Source: Dendrophyllia cribrosa
Taxonomy: Eukaryota > Cnidaria > Anthozoa > Scleractinia > Dendrophylliidae
Direction of reading: 5' to 3'
Length of the DNA: 64,000 nt
Assembly: GCA_024195265.1 (NCBI GenBank)
Contig: JAJLRJ010000013.1
Span: 12,713,822 to 12,777,821 of the forward strand
How positions within the stretch are numbered: the stretch's first letter is position 1; each line of letters starts with the position of its first letter. The notes under the pieces were generated by a model, which worked only from the letters and a program-made list of their open reading frames with translations, was not told where the DNA came from and made no database searches. Below, piece by piece: positions 14,601-29,600 of the stretch. Made by a program: the position numbers and the translations under genes.

Positions 14601-17600
14601 ATGAGATACAATATGACATACAATATGAGATACAATATGAGATACAATATGAGATACAATATGAGATACAATATGAGATACAATACGAGATACAATACGA
14701 GATACAATATGAGATACAATATGACATACAATATGACATACAATATGAGATACAATATGAGATACAATATGAGATACAATATGAGATACAATATGAGATA
14801 CAATATGAGATACAATATGACATACAATATGAGATACAATATGAGATACAATATGAGATACAATATGAGATACAATATGACATACAATATGAGATACAAT
14901 ATGAGATACAATATGAGATACAATATGACATACAATATGACATACAATGAGATACAATATGAGATACAATATGAGATACAATATGAGATACATTATGAGA
15001 TACAATATGACATACAATATGAGATACAATATGACATACAATATGACATACAATATGACATACAATATGACATACAATATGACATACAATATGAGATACA
15101 ATATGAGATACAATATGACATACAATATGAGATACAATATGAGATACAATATGACATACAATATGACATACAATATGAGATACAATATGAGATACAATAT
15201 GAGATACAATATGACATACAATATGAGATACAATATGAGATACAATATGAGATACAATATGACATACAATATGACATACAATATGAGATACAATATGACA
15301 TACAATATGACATACAATATGAGATACAATATGAGATACAATATGAGATACAATATGACATACAATATGAGATACAATATGAGATACAATATGAGATACA
15401 ATATGAGATACAATATGAGATACAATACGAGATACAATATGAGATACAATATGAGATACAATATGACATACAATATGACATACAATATGACATACAATAT
15501 GACATACAATATGACATACAATATGACATACAATATGACATACAATATGAGATACAATATGAGATACAATATGACATACAATATGACATACAATATGACA
15601 TACAATGAGATACAATATGAGATACAATATGAGATACAATATGAGATACAATATGACATACAATATGAGATACAATATGAGATACAATATGAGATACAAT
15701 ATGAGATACAATATGAGATACAATATGAGATACAATATGAGATACAATATGACATACAATATGAGATACAATATGAGATACAATATGACATACAATATGA
15801 GATACAATATGACATACAATATGAGATACAATATGACATACAATATGACATACAATATGAGATACAATATGACATACAATATGAGATACAATATGAGATA
15901 CAATATGAGATACAATATGACATACAATATGACATACAATATGACATACAATATGAGATACAATATGAGATACAATATGAGATACAATATGACATACAAT
16001 ATGAGATACAATATGACATACAATATGAGATACAATATGAGATACAATATGAGATACAATATGACATACAATATGACATACAATATGAGATACAATATGA
16101 GATACAATATGACATACAATATGAGATACAATATGAGATACAATATGACATACAATATGAGATACAATATGACATACAATATGAGATACAATATGACATA
16201 CAATATGACATACAATATGAGATACAATATGACATACAATATGAGATACAATATGAGATACAATATGAGATACAATATGACATACAATATGACATACAAT
16301 ATGAGATACAATATGAGATACAATATGACATACAATATGAGATACCATATGACATACAATGAGATACAATATGAGATACAATATGACATACAATATGAGA
16401 TACAATATGACATACAATATGACATACAATATGAGATACAATATGAGATACAATATGAGATACAATATGACATACAATATGACATACAATATGAGATACA
16501 ATATGAGATACAATATGACATACAATATGAGATACAATATGAGATACAATATGAGATACAATATGAGATACAATATGAGATACAATATGAGATACAATAT
16601 GAGATACAATATGACATACAATATGAGATACAATATGACATACAATATGACATACAATATGAGATACAATATGACATACAATATGACATACAATATGACA
16701 TACAATATGAGATACAATATGAGATACAATATGACATACAATATGACATACAATATGACATACAATATGAGATACAATATGAGATACAATATGAGATACA
16801 ATATGAGATACAATATGAGATACAATATGACATACAATATGAGATACAATATGACATACAATATGAGATACAATATGAGATACAATATGAGATACAATAT
16901 GAGATACAATATGAGATACAATATGACATACAATATGAGATACAATATGACATACAATATGAGATACAATATGACATACAATATGAGATACAATATGAGA
17001 TACAATATGAGATACAATATGAGATACAATATGACATACAATATGAGATACAATATGACATACAATATGACATACAATATGAGATACAATATGACATACA
17101 ATATGAGATACAATATGAGATACAATATGACATACAATATGAGATACAATATGAGATACAATATGAGATACAATATGACATACAATATGACATACAATAT
17201 GAGATACAATATGACATACAATATGACATACAATATGAGATACAATATGAGATACAATATGAGATACAATATGACATACAATATGAGATACAATATGAGA
17301 TACAATATGAGATACAATATGAGATACAATATGAGATACAATACGAGATACAATATGAGATACAATATGAGATACAATATGACATACAATATGACATACA
17401 ATATGACATACAATATGACATACAATATGACATACAATATGACATACAATATGACATACAATATGAGATACAATATGAGATACAATATGACATACAATAT
17501 GACATACAATATGACATACAATGAGATACAATATGAGATACAATATGAGATACAATATGAGATACAATATGACATACAATATGAGATACAATATGAGATA

Positions 17601-20600
17601 CAATATGAGATACAATATGAGATACAATATGAGATACAATATGAGATACAATATGAGATACAATATGACATACAATATGAGATACAATATGAGATACAAT
17701 ATGACATACAATATGAGATACAATATGACATACAATATGAGATACAATATGACATACAATATGACATACAATATGAGATACAATATGACATACAATATGA
17801 GATACAATATGAGATACAATATGAGATACAATATGACATACAATATGACATACAATATGACATACAATATGAGATACAATATGAGATACAATATGAGATA
17901 CAATATGACATACAATATGAGATACAATATGACATACAATATGAGATACAATATGAGATACAATATGAGATACAATATGACATACAATATGACATACAAT
18001 ATGAGATACAATATGAGATACAATATGACATACAATATGAGATACAATATGAGATACAATATGACATACAATATGAGATACAATATGACATACAATATGA
18101 GATACAATATGACATACAATATGACATACAATATGAGATACAATATGACATACAATATGAGATACAATATGAGATACAATATGAGATACAATATGACATA
18201 CAATATGACATACAATATGAGATACAATATGAGATACAATATGACATACAATATGAGATACCATATGACATACAATGAGATACAATATGAGATACAATAT
18301 GACATACAATATGAGATACAATATGACATACAATATGACATACAATATGAGATACAATATGAGATACAATATGAGATACAATATGACATACAATATGACA
18401 TACAATATGAGATACAATATGAGATACAATATGAGATACAATATGAGATACAATATGAGATACAATACGAGATACAATATGAGATACAATATGAGATACA
18501 ATATGAGATACAATATGACATACAATATGAGATACAATATGAGATACAATATGACATACAATATGAGATACAATATGAGATACAATATGAGATACAATAT
18601 GAGATACAATATGAGATACAATATGAGATACAATATGACATACAATATGACATACAATATGACATACAATATGACATACAATATGACATACAATATGAGA
18701 TACAATATGACATACAATATGACATACAATATGAGATACAATATGAGATACAATATGAGATACAATATGACATACAATATGACATACAATATGAGATACA
18801 ATATGAGATACAATATGAGATACAATATGAGATACAATATGAGATACAATATGAGATACAATATGAGATACAATATGACATACAATATGACATACAATAT
18901 GAGATACAATATGAGATACAATATGAGATACAATATGACATACAATATGAGATACAATATGAGATACAATATGAGATACAATATGACATACAATATGAGA
19001 TACAATATGAGATACAATATGAGATACAATATGAGATACAATATGACATACAATATGAGATACAATATGAGATACAATATGAGATACAATATGAGATACA
19101 ATATGAGATACAATATGACATACAATATGAGATACAATATGAGATACAATATGAGATACAATATGAGATACAATATGAGATACAATATGAGATACAATAT
19201 GAGATACAATATGAGATACAATATGAGATACAATATGAGATACAATATGACATACAATATGAGATACAATATGAGATACAATATGAGATACAATATGACA
19301 TACAATATGACATACAATATGACATACAATATGAGATACAATATGAGATACAATATGAGATACAATATGAGATACAATATGACATACAATATGAGATACA
19401 ATATGACATACAATATGAGAAACAATATGAGATACAATATGAGATACAATATGACATACAATATGACATACAATATGAGATACAATATGAGATACAATAT
19501 GACATACAATATGAGATACAATATGAGATACAATATGACATACAATATGAGATACAATATGACATACAATATGAGATACAATATGACATACAATATGACA
19601 TACAATATGAGATACAATATGAGATACAATATGAGATACAATATGACATACAATATGAGATACAATATGACATACAATATGACATACAATATGAGATACA
19701 ATATGAGATACAATATGAGATACAATATGACATACAATATGAGATACAATATGAGATACAATATGAGATACAATATGAGATACAATATGACATACAATAT
19801 GAGATACAATATGAGATACAATATGACATACAATATGAGATACAATATGAGATACAATATGACATACAATATGAGATACAATATGACATACAATATGAGA
19901 TACAATATGAGATACAATATGACATACAATATGACATACAATATGACATACAATATGAGATACAATATGAGATACAATATGAGATACAATATGAGATACA
20001 ATATGACATACAATATGAGATACAATATGACATACAATATGAGAAACAATATGAGATACAATATGAGATACAATATGACATACAATATGACATACAATAT
20101 GAGATACAATATGAGATACAATATGACATACAATATGAGATACAATATGAGATACAATATGACATACAATATGAGATACAATATGACATACAATATGAGA
20201 TACAATATGACATACAATATGACATACAATATGAGATACAATATGACATACAATATGAGATACAATATGAGATACAATATGAGATACAATATGACATACA
20301 ATATGACATACAATATGAGATACAATATGAGATACAATATGACATACAATATGAGATACAATATGACATACAATATGAGATACAATATGAGATACAATAT
20401 GACATACAATATGAGATACAATATGACATACAATATGACATACAATATGAGATACAATATGTGATACAATATGAGATACAATATGACATACAATATGACA
20501 TACAATATGAGATACAATATGAGATACAATATGACATACAATATGAGATACAATATGAGATACAATATGAGATACAATATGACATACAATATGACATACA

Positions 20601-23600
20601 ATATGAGATACAATATGACATACAATATGAGATACAATATGAGATACAATATGAGATACAATATGAGATACAATATGAGATACAATATGAGATACAATAT
20701 GAGATACAATATGAGATACAATATGACATACAATATGAGATACAATATGAGATACAATATGAGATACAATATGAGATACAATATGAGATACAATATGACA
20801 TACAATATGAGATACAATATGACATACAATGACATACAATATGAGATTCAATATGAGATACAATATGAGATACAATATGAGATACAATATGAGATACAAT
20901 ATGAGATACAATATGACATACAATATGAGATACAATATGACATACAATATGAGATACAATATGAGATACAATATGAGATACAATATGAGATACAATATGA
21001 CATACAATATGACATACAATATGAGATAGAATATCAGATACAATATGACATACAATATGAGATACAATATGAGATACAATATGAGATTCAATATGAGATA
21101 CAATATGAGATACAATATGAGATACAATATGAGATACAATATGACATACAATATGAGATACAATATGAGATACAATATGACATACAATATGAGATACAAT
21201 ATGACATACAATATGAGATACAATATGAGATACAATATGAGATACAATATGACATACAATATGACATACAATATGACATACAATATGAGATACAATATGA
21301 GATACAATATGAGATACAATATGAGATACAATATGAGATACAATATGAGATACAATATGACATACAATATGACATACAATATGACATACAATATGAGATA
21401 CAATATGAGATACAATATGAGATACAATATGAGATACAATATGAGATACAATATGAGATACAATATGAGATACAATATGACATACAATATGACATACAAT
21501 ATGAGATACAATATCAGATACAATATAAGATACAATATGACATACAATATGAGATACAATATGAGATACAATATGAGATACAATATGACATACAATATGA
21601 GATACAATATGACATACAATATGAGATACAATATGAGATACAATATGACATACAATATGAGATACAATATGACATACAATATGAGATACAATATGAGATA
21701 CAATATGAGATACAATATGAGATACAATATGACATACAATATGAGATACAATATGACATACAATATGAGATACAATATGAGATACAATATGAGATACAAT
21801 ATGAGATACAATATGACATACAATATGAGATACAATATGAGATACAATATGACATACAATATGACATACAATATGACATACAATATGAGATACAATATGA
21901 CATACAATATGAGATACAATATGACATACAATATGACATACAATATGAGATACAATATGACATACAATATGACATACAATATGAGATACAATATGAGATA
22001 CAATATGAGATACAATATGAGATACAATATGAGATACAATATGACATACAATATGAGATTCAATATGAGATACAATATGAGATACAATATGAGATACAAT
22101 ATGAGATACAATATGACATACAATATGAGATACAATATGAGATACAATATGAGATACAATATGAGATACAATATGAGATACAATATGAGATACAATATGA
22201 GATACAATATGAGATACAATATGAGATACAATATGACATACAATATGAGATACAATATGAGATACAATATGAGATACAATATGAGATACAATATGACATA
22301 CAATATGAGATACAATATGACATACAATATGAGATACAATATGAGATACAATATGAGATACAATATGAGATACAATATGACATACAATATGAGATACAAT
22401 ATGACATACAATATGAGAAACAATATGAGATACAATATGAGATACAATATGAGATACAATATGAGATACAATATGAGATACAATATGACATACAATATGA
22501 CATACAATATGACATACAATATGAGATACAATATGACATACAATATGAGATACAATATGACATACAATATGACATACAATATGAGATACAATATGACATA
22601 CAATATGACATACAATATGAGATACAATATGAGATACAATATGAGATACAATATGACATACAATATGACATACAATATGAGATTCAATATGAGATACAAT
22701 ATGAGATACAATATGAGATACAATATGAGATACAATATGACATACAATATGAGATACAATATGACATACAATATGAGATACAATATGAGATACAATATGA
22801 GATACAATATGAGATACAATATGAGATACAATATGAGATACAATATGAGATACAATATGACATACAATATGAGATACAATATGAGATACAATATGAGATA
22901 CAATATGAGATACAATATGAGATACAATATGACATACAATATGACATACAATATGACATACAATATGAGATACAATATGACATACAATATGAGATACAAT
23001 ATGACATACAATATGACATACAATATGAGATACAATATGACACAATATGACATACAATATGAGATACAATATGAGATACAATATGAGATACAATATGAGA
23101 TACAATATGACATACAATATGAGATTCAATATGAGATACAATATGAGATACAATATGAGATACAATATGAGATACAATATGACATACAATATGAGATACA
23201 ATATGACATACAATATGAGATACAATATGAGATACAATATGAGATACAATATGAGATACAATATGACATACAATATGACATACAATATGAGATAGAATAT
23301 CAGATACAATATGACATACAATATGAGATACAATATGAGATACAATATGAGATTCAATATGAGATACAATATGAGATACAATATGAGATACAATATGAGA
23401 TACAATATGACATACAATATGAGATACAATATGAGATACAATATGACATACAATATGAGATACAATATGAGATACAATATGAGATACAATATGACATACA
23501 ATATGAGATACAATATGAGATACAATATGAGATTCAATATGAGATACAATATGAGATACAATATGAGATACAATATGAGATACAATATGACATACAATAT

Positions 23601-26600
23601 GAGATACAATATGAGATACAATATGAGATACAATATGACATACAATATGAGATACAATATGAGACCCCCAAACAGCCTTCATAAACATTAGATTATAAAA
23701 GCTTCGACACCATAAAACCACATCCTACTTAGCATAGGACACATCCTATTCAGTTACCCCAATTCACTTAACATAATTTAAATCGGTACTTTGCACTGTT
23801 ACAACATCTGTATCAGGCAATTCACTACAAATCTAATTGAAAGCAACGAAGGTCTGGACTTCCTTAGACATCAACATACAAAAATCAATAAATCTTTTTT
23901 AAATTTTAATTTAAACTGTTCAAACAACTTCTTGCTAAACAATATTTGTTCGTTCAAAAAGCTCTAAATTTCATTTAAATACCTTTGCAGTACTTTTGCA
24001 TAAAGATGGTACATTCATAAATCGCAGTAATATTTCAACCTTCATCTCTTGTTTCGGCTTACCTTATACACTATTGATCTCTGTGTTGCAAACATATTTT
24101 GTAAGACTCTTTCACTTTGGTTACAGTTTAGACAGTGGAGCAACACCCTGAGAATTCCACTCAGAACCACACGCAAGGAGTCAGAGGATGCCACAGTCTG
24201 AAGTACACCAAGCAAAATGGAGAAAAGAATTAATTTAGGATACATTTTCGGGTTCTCTGCAGTCATGTTGTTTACTTAGACAAGAAACTTTGCTTTACAC
24301 TGTCTCTATCCACCGCGGTGTACAAATGGGTGAGGTAAAAAGTTAAGGAAACTTGACATAACAGGGGGTAATACTGTGATCAACTAGCAGGCAATCCATA
24401 GGGGAAATAATAATACAATCGGTTGTATCATGCCGCAGAGACCAGAGTTCAGTTCTGGCCAATCGAAGTGAGGTACTTGTGACATTACTTACATGTCATA
24501 ACTTCGTCATCGTCGCAACTGATTGGTTTCCCTTGTGACACGATAATCATAATGACTGCAGAAATAATTCTCGTACTGAAGCACTAAGCCTTAAACGACT
24601 TGACTTAAAGCTTGAGTCATGCAATAAAGTTCTAACTTTTGATTTTGTGAATGACATCCTGCGGTCTGACCTCTCAGATAAAAGCTATCAAGCATACAAT
24701 CCACTAGTATTTCTTTAACTTTCTGACAGTGAAAATTAAGGAAAGTTCTTTTCTTTTTATACTAAAAATATTGAATCCAATTACTCAGTAAGTATCTGAG
24801 AAGATTGTGATTTTGAGGACACATACCTGGACTAAGTGTTCCAGTGAATCAAGAACAACTGAGTTGACTTCAGCTGCAAGGGCTCCTTCTACTTGTGCAC
24901 TGACCTCCGCCTCAGGATGAAGTCTGCCAGAAAAGTTTTAAGAAAGAAAAGACAAATGCCACTATCACTATTATGCCATTTAATCTGTGCAGTTAATTTA
25001 GCAGTTTCTGTTTAAAATATGTGTTATGACTATACGGCTTAGTGTGGAATTATTCATATTCTCACTGACTACACTCACGTATGTATTCTAAGTAAAATAA
25101 ATATAAAATGAATAATTGTTTAGTAACGGATTTATAGTTAAAACTACACAGTTACCGTCCGTCATATTCAGGGTGTAAACAATAAAATGTAAACAAATGT
25201 CCATAATAACAAAAAAATAAATACTAATATGTATGTGCAAGCTTGATGGTAAAAATCCCTTATGTAGACAAGGCACTGGTATGAACGACATTGCTTTAAA
25301 AAAGTGACGGGAGCACTTGCACAGTTCAACTATGTAATAAACATGTATGAACAGTTGTCTAGACTATTGACCCATGCTTCCCTTAGTAAAAGGTGTTAGT
25401 TAGTCTTAGTATCGGGTTTGATTGATTAAATGGACTACAGTCAAATCTCTCCAAGATGGACAAACCGTCGGGACCAGAACCAACCGTCCATCTTAGAGAG
25501 TTGTCTGTCTTACTAGGGTGTCTGTTGACTGGGGTGTCTGTTGACTGGGGTGTCTGTTGGCTGGGGTGTCTGTTGGCTGGGGTGTCTGTTGACTGGGGTC
25601 TCTGTTGACTGGTGTGTCTTTTGACTGGTGTGTCTGTTGACTGGGGTCTCTGTTGACTGGGGTGTCTGTTGACTGGGGTGTCTGTTGACTGAGGTGTCTG
25701 TTGACTGGGGTTTCTGTCTTACTGGGGTCTCTGTCTTACTGGGGTGTCTGTTGACTGGGGTGTCTGTCTTACTGGGGTGTCTGTTGACTGGGGTGTCTGT
25801 CTTACTGGGGTGTCTGTTGACTGTATTTTCACCTGTCTTGTTGCTCATTTGCCTGTCTCCACTGGGTTTGATCTTTACGCCATCTCAATCTTGATTCTGT
25901 GCCTGGTGACTGACCCTTTTCTGTTTTGAAAAAAAAGCTTATGTTTAGCACAGTAGATGAAGTACTTTTATTAACTCGGCTAACTATTGTGTTTGAATAA
26001 CGTTTACTGGGAGCATTTAAAGAAAAGTTACAGGAATACATATTGAAAATTTTAAAGGAACACCCTTGGAGGAAACGGAATCTTGTCCATGTCCAAGTCC
26101 CTCTAAGCCCAAATTCATGTTTTGGGGGTTCCCAACCACACAACAATAAGTGATGGTTGAATTAAATACTATCTGATTGAAGTCACTTTTGAAGTCATTG
26201 ACATAAACCTCCACTTTATGTATATGCTGTGGTTCAATTTTTTCTTTGGTTTGAAAATTTTCAAACCAGTTTGATTTTTGTTTTCCTTTGTCTCAGAATA
26301 TGATAATGAACATGAGACAAAGGAAAATAAAAATTAAACTGGTTTGAAAATTTTTAAACCAAAGAAAAATTTGAACCACAACATATACCCTAAAAGGAGC
26401 TGTACATACTAAGTGGTACCATAACACAGCCTTTCAACCCATGCCTGACACTCAGTGCCATACAGTGATCCCCTAGCAACATTGCTTTTGAGAACACCCA
26501 ATTTAGTCTTTTACGCGTTTTCCGTTTGTCCAATTCCTCACAACACTTTTCCTTCATTTCTAACTGTTGACATTACCGCCACCAAAAACACTAATATTTA

Positions 26601-29600
26601 AAGACAAAAAGGGGTAGGAAATTTATTTAGTTAAAGGGGCTATGTCGCGAACTGTCACGTAAGCCTACAAACTTGAAAAACGTCGGCCCGCCGTTTTTCA
26701 AGTTTACGCCATAGCCGTGGAAATCAGCCACAATCCATTCAATCCTGGGGAGCTGAGTGCTCCGAAATGTCTCAAATTGTTCACACATGTAAATAATCTA
26801 TTGTCTTGATTTAGTTTCGGATATTTTTCGATTTTGGAATCGTACGGCTCAATATCTCAATGTCTAAAAGTACGTAGTGGAAATGGACGAAGGTTCTTCT
26901 TCGGACCAAGGTAAGTTATCGGATTTTCCTCACTTCTAGCACCGTTCTGGTATGTTTGAAATGCTTTAACTTGATTTTGCTGTGGTTCTCTGCCTGATTT
27001 GGGAAGCTTCACCTAAATACCGACATCGCTTCTTCGCGATGTTCAACGGAGCGATCGCTGTATGTCTTGTAGCAATAATTCACCTACCGGCCGGGCCAGG
27101 CAAATGCAGATTAATTTAGCCTGTTCATCTAAGGGTGCATTCGATTGAACGTATTCCGGAATAAGAATATTTAGAATGGTCACAAAAAATCGCGTTTATC
27201 TGCTGGATTTGGGAATTACTGGAAAACTAAACATCTCCTATTGCTGTATTATAAGCATGTTGTGGCAGATTTATACTGCAAGTGTGCATGAACAAACAAT
27301 TCTAATAGACTATTCTGTTTATTCTTATTCCTGAATACAGTCAATCGAACGCGCCCTAAGAATTCAACTCAATCGTCTTTTATGTCTCATTGCAAGGATT
27401 AAAATTGGATTTTCGTGGCAATTGTGATCTTTGTATCTTTTAAAATAGCTCTAGTTCTCATCGTGTTACTATCTGATAGTTGAGCGTTATGAATGAAATT
27501 CGTTTGTCTCGACGAAAATGGCACGCTTCCGTATTAAAACCTAGTTGGCTTAGAAACTTCGCTTTGTAATTTGTTATTACCACAGACAAAATCAAAATTT
27601 TATAGTTTTTTTTTTGCTTGAAAGAGAGCATGAAAATTTCTGGACTTAATTGAAACAGATCAAAATAACTACTGCAGCTAAAACTGTTCGCGTACGTGAC
27701 CTACTAGCTTGATCTTGAGATCGCTTGCGCGTGTTATTATAAATTCCATTGGAGCATTGAAAGCACACTACTTTCGTATAGAAGAGAAAAATATGACAAC
27801 TTTTGGGTTGATTCCACAGCAATCAGCACCTGAGTTGTACCGGAGAAGAAACTTTGTCCATGCTACAGATTAACATATGCTGAATGCAACTTCTAGACAT
27901 TTAGATACTGACATGTACTGAGGTGTATGATTTCAGAATCAGGGAAATACCCGAAATGAAATCAAGACAACTATTTATACGTTTATATGTGGGAAAAATC
28001 TGAGACCGTTCGGAGTACACAGCACGGCAGAATTGAAGGATTTTCCCTGATTCCACGGCGATAGCGTGAATTTGTTTGATGTCGACCTAACGTTTTCGCC
28101 TGCGTGACATATCTCGCAACATAGCCCCTTAAATCTATCCAATTTTTTGAGATATTGATGTATCTCAGCTTTGTTGTTTGGGTTCTAGGCTACCTTCTCT
28201 CTGTAGAAAAAATTATCGTTCTACTACAACTTTCAACGTAACAACTTAAAAATATTTTCTCTTTTCGTGATTTGTCCGAGGTTACAATGGGTAAGACACG
28301 ACGTTTCATCCTTCTTTAGGTATTAAAAGTTCTGAAAACAATTTGGCGGATCAAACTCGCTGTAGTCTTTGGAAACCAATCTCTGAATATGTCAAGTGGG
28401 ATGTCAGCTCATTGCAGATTGTTCCCAATCGTTAATTGCTAGCAATTCACCTGGGTAGAAAGGGATGTTGTGGAGTTTGGCTTCTTATTTACAAAGCCTG
28501 AATTTCACTAGCAATAGAGTCCAAATTGGAGCAGAATTAAAGTGATGTTGCTTGGCCTCCAAATCTGATTTTCAATCTGCTCGTCATTCCATAACCGATG
28601 TAAACCAGACCTAAGGACCTGCACGAGAGAACTCTACCAACTTCCTGATGCACTACATGAAACCACCTGATCACAGTGGCTCCATACCAAGCAAGAATAG
28701 AGTTGAGAATAATTACCTAGCATCACTCTGCTATGACGTTGCATCATTTCCCTTGCAGCACCCTTGTTTCCAAGCATAAGCTCTTCAAGCTGGGCCTTCA
28801 TGTCCTGTTTGGCACTCGGTCTTGGTGCTGTTGGATATTGTGAAGACTTTTGCATCTTGCCACCATACTCAAACAGAGTAACACACAAGCGAAGAACATC
28901 TAGTAACAATCCCAGTCTAAAAAATACAATAACAAAGATGACTTTAAACATGTTGCTGAATGCTCAAATAATAATTGTTGCAGCAATTACAATTTTTCAG
29001 AACATGCCAGCCAGACTGGTCTGGAAAAAAATAAGGTCTGGAAAACTGTTTCCACAATTTTTTTTTCAAAATGGTGTGTAACATATTACGTTTTAGACTC
29101 TACTTATGGCATAAAAATGCTGAATAATCCCTTTCATGTAATTTTAGAAAAAGGCTGTCTTGACTGCATTGTGAACAGCTGATGATATAGCTTGTGAATA
29201 CAGCCTCCTCTCATCTCTCCTGGCCGTTAGGGGCGTGCACGATGAGAGAAGGCTTATTCACAAGCTACTCATGAGGCAACCTCTCCGCAACTTATCTTAT
29301 TGTGGTTGGGCAACTTGATTCAGATTCATGGAACATTGCAGTACCATACACTGGAAGAAAAGTAAGATGCCGCAACAGAAGTAGAAGGTATACATTTTTT
29401 AAAAACCGTTCCAGCAACTAGTCTTAACTCTTGTAAAGATTGTGGTCATATTTTGCCTTGCACCATGTTATGAGACAAGCAATAGCAACACAACCTTCAG
29501 TGCCCTAAACAGACGAACCTGGATGACGGCTGGTCTGCCCACCAATCCTTCAAAAGCTGACTGTCCATATTCTTCAACACCCACAACAAACACACCAACA

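Noticed and set aside
12903..23721. Very long open frames in both strands, up to 3,559 codons
   Set aside because: They are the 12-bp satellite read in frames that happen to lack stops. Composition is four-residue repeats, there is no domain or independent start, and they overlap each other in all frames.
25513..25848. ORF of [11 protein letters not shown] repeats
   Set aside because: Translation of the 16-bp minisatellite. It is continuous with exon E26 only because the donor region is open; the donor and E27 phase support splicing instead.
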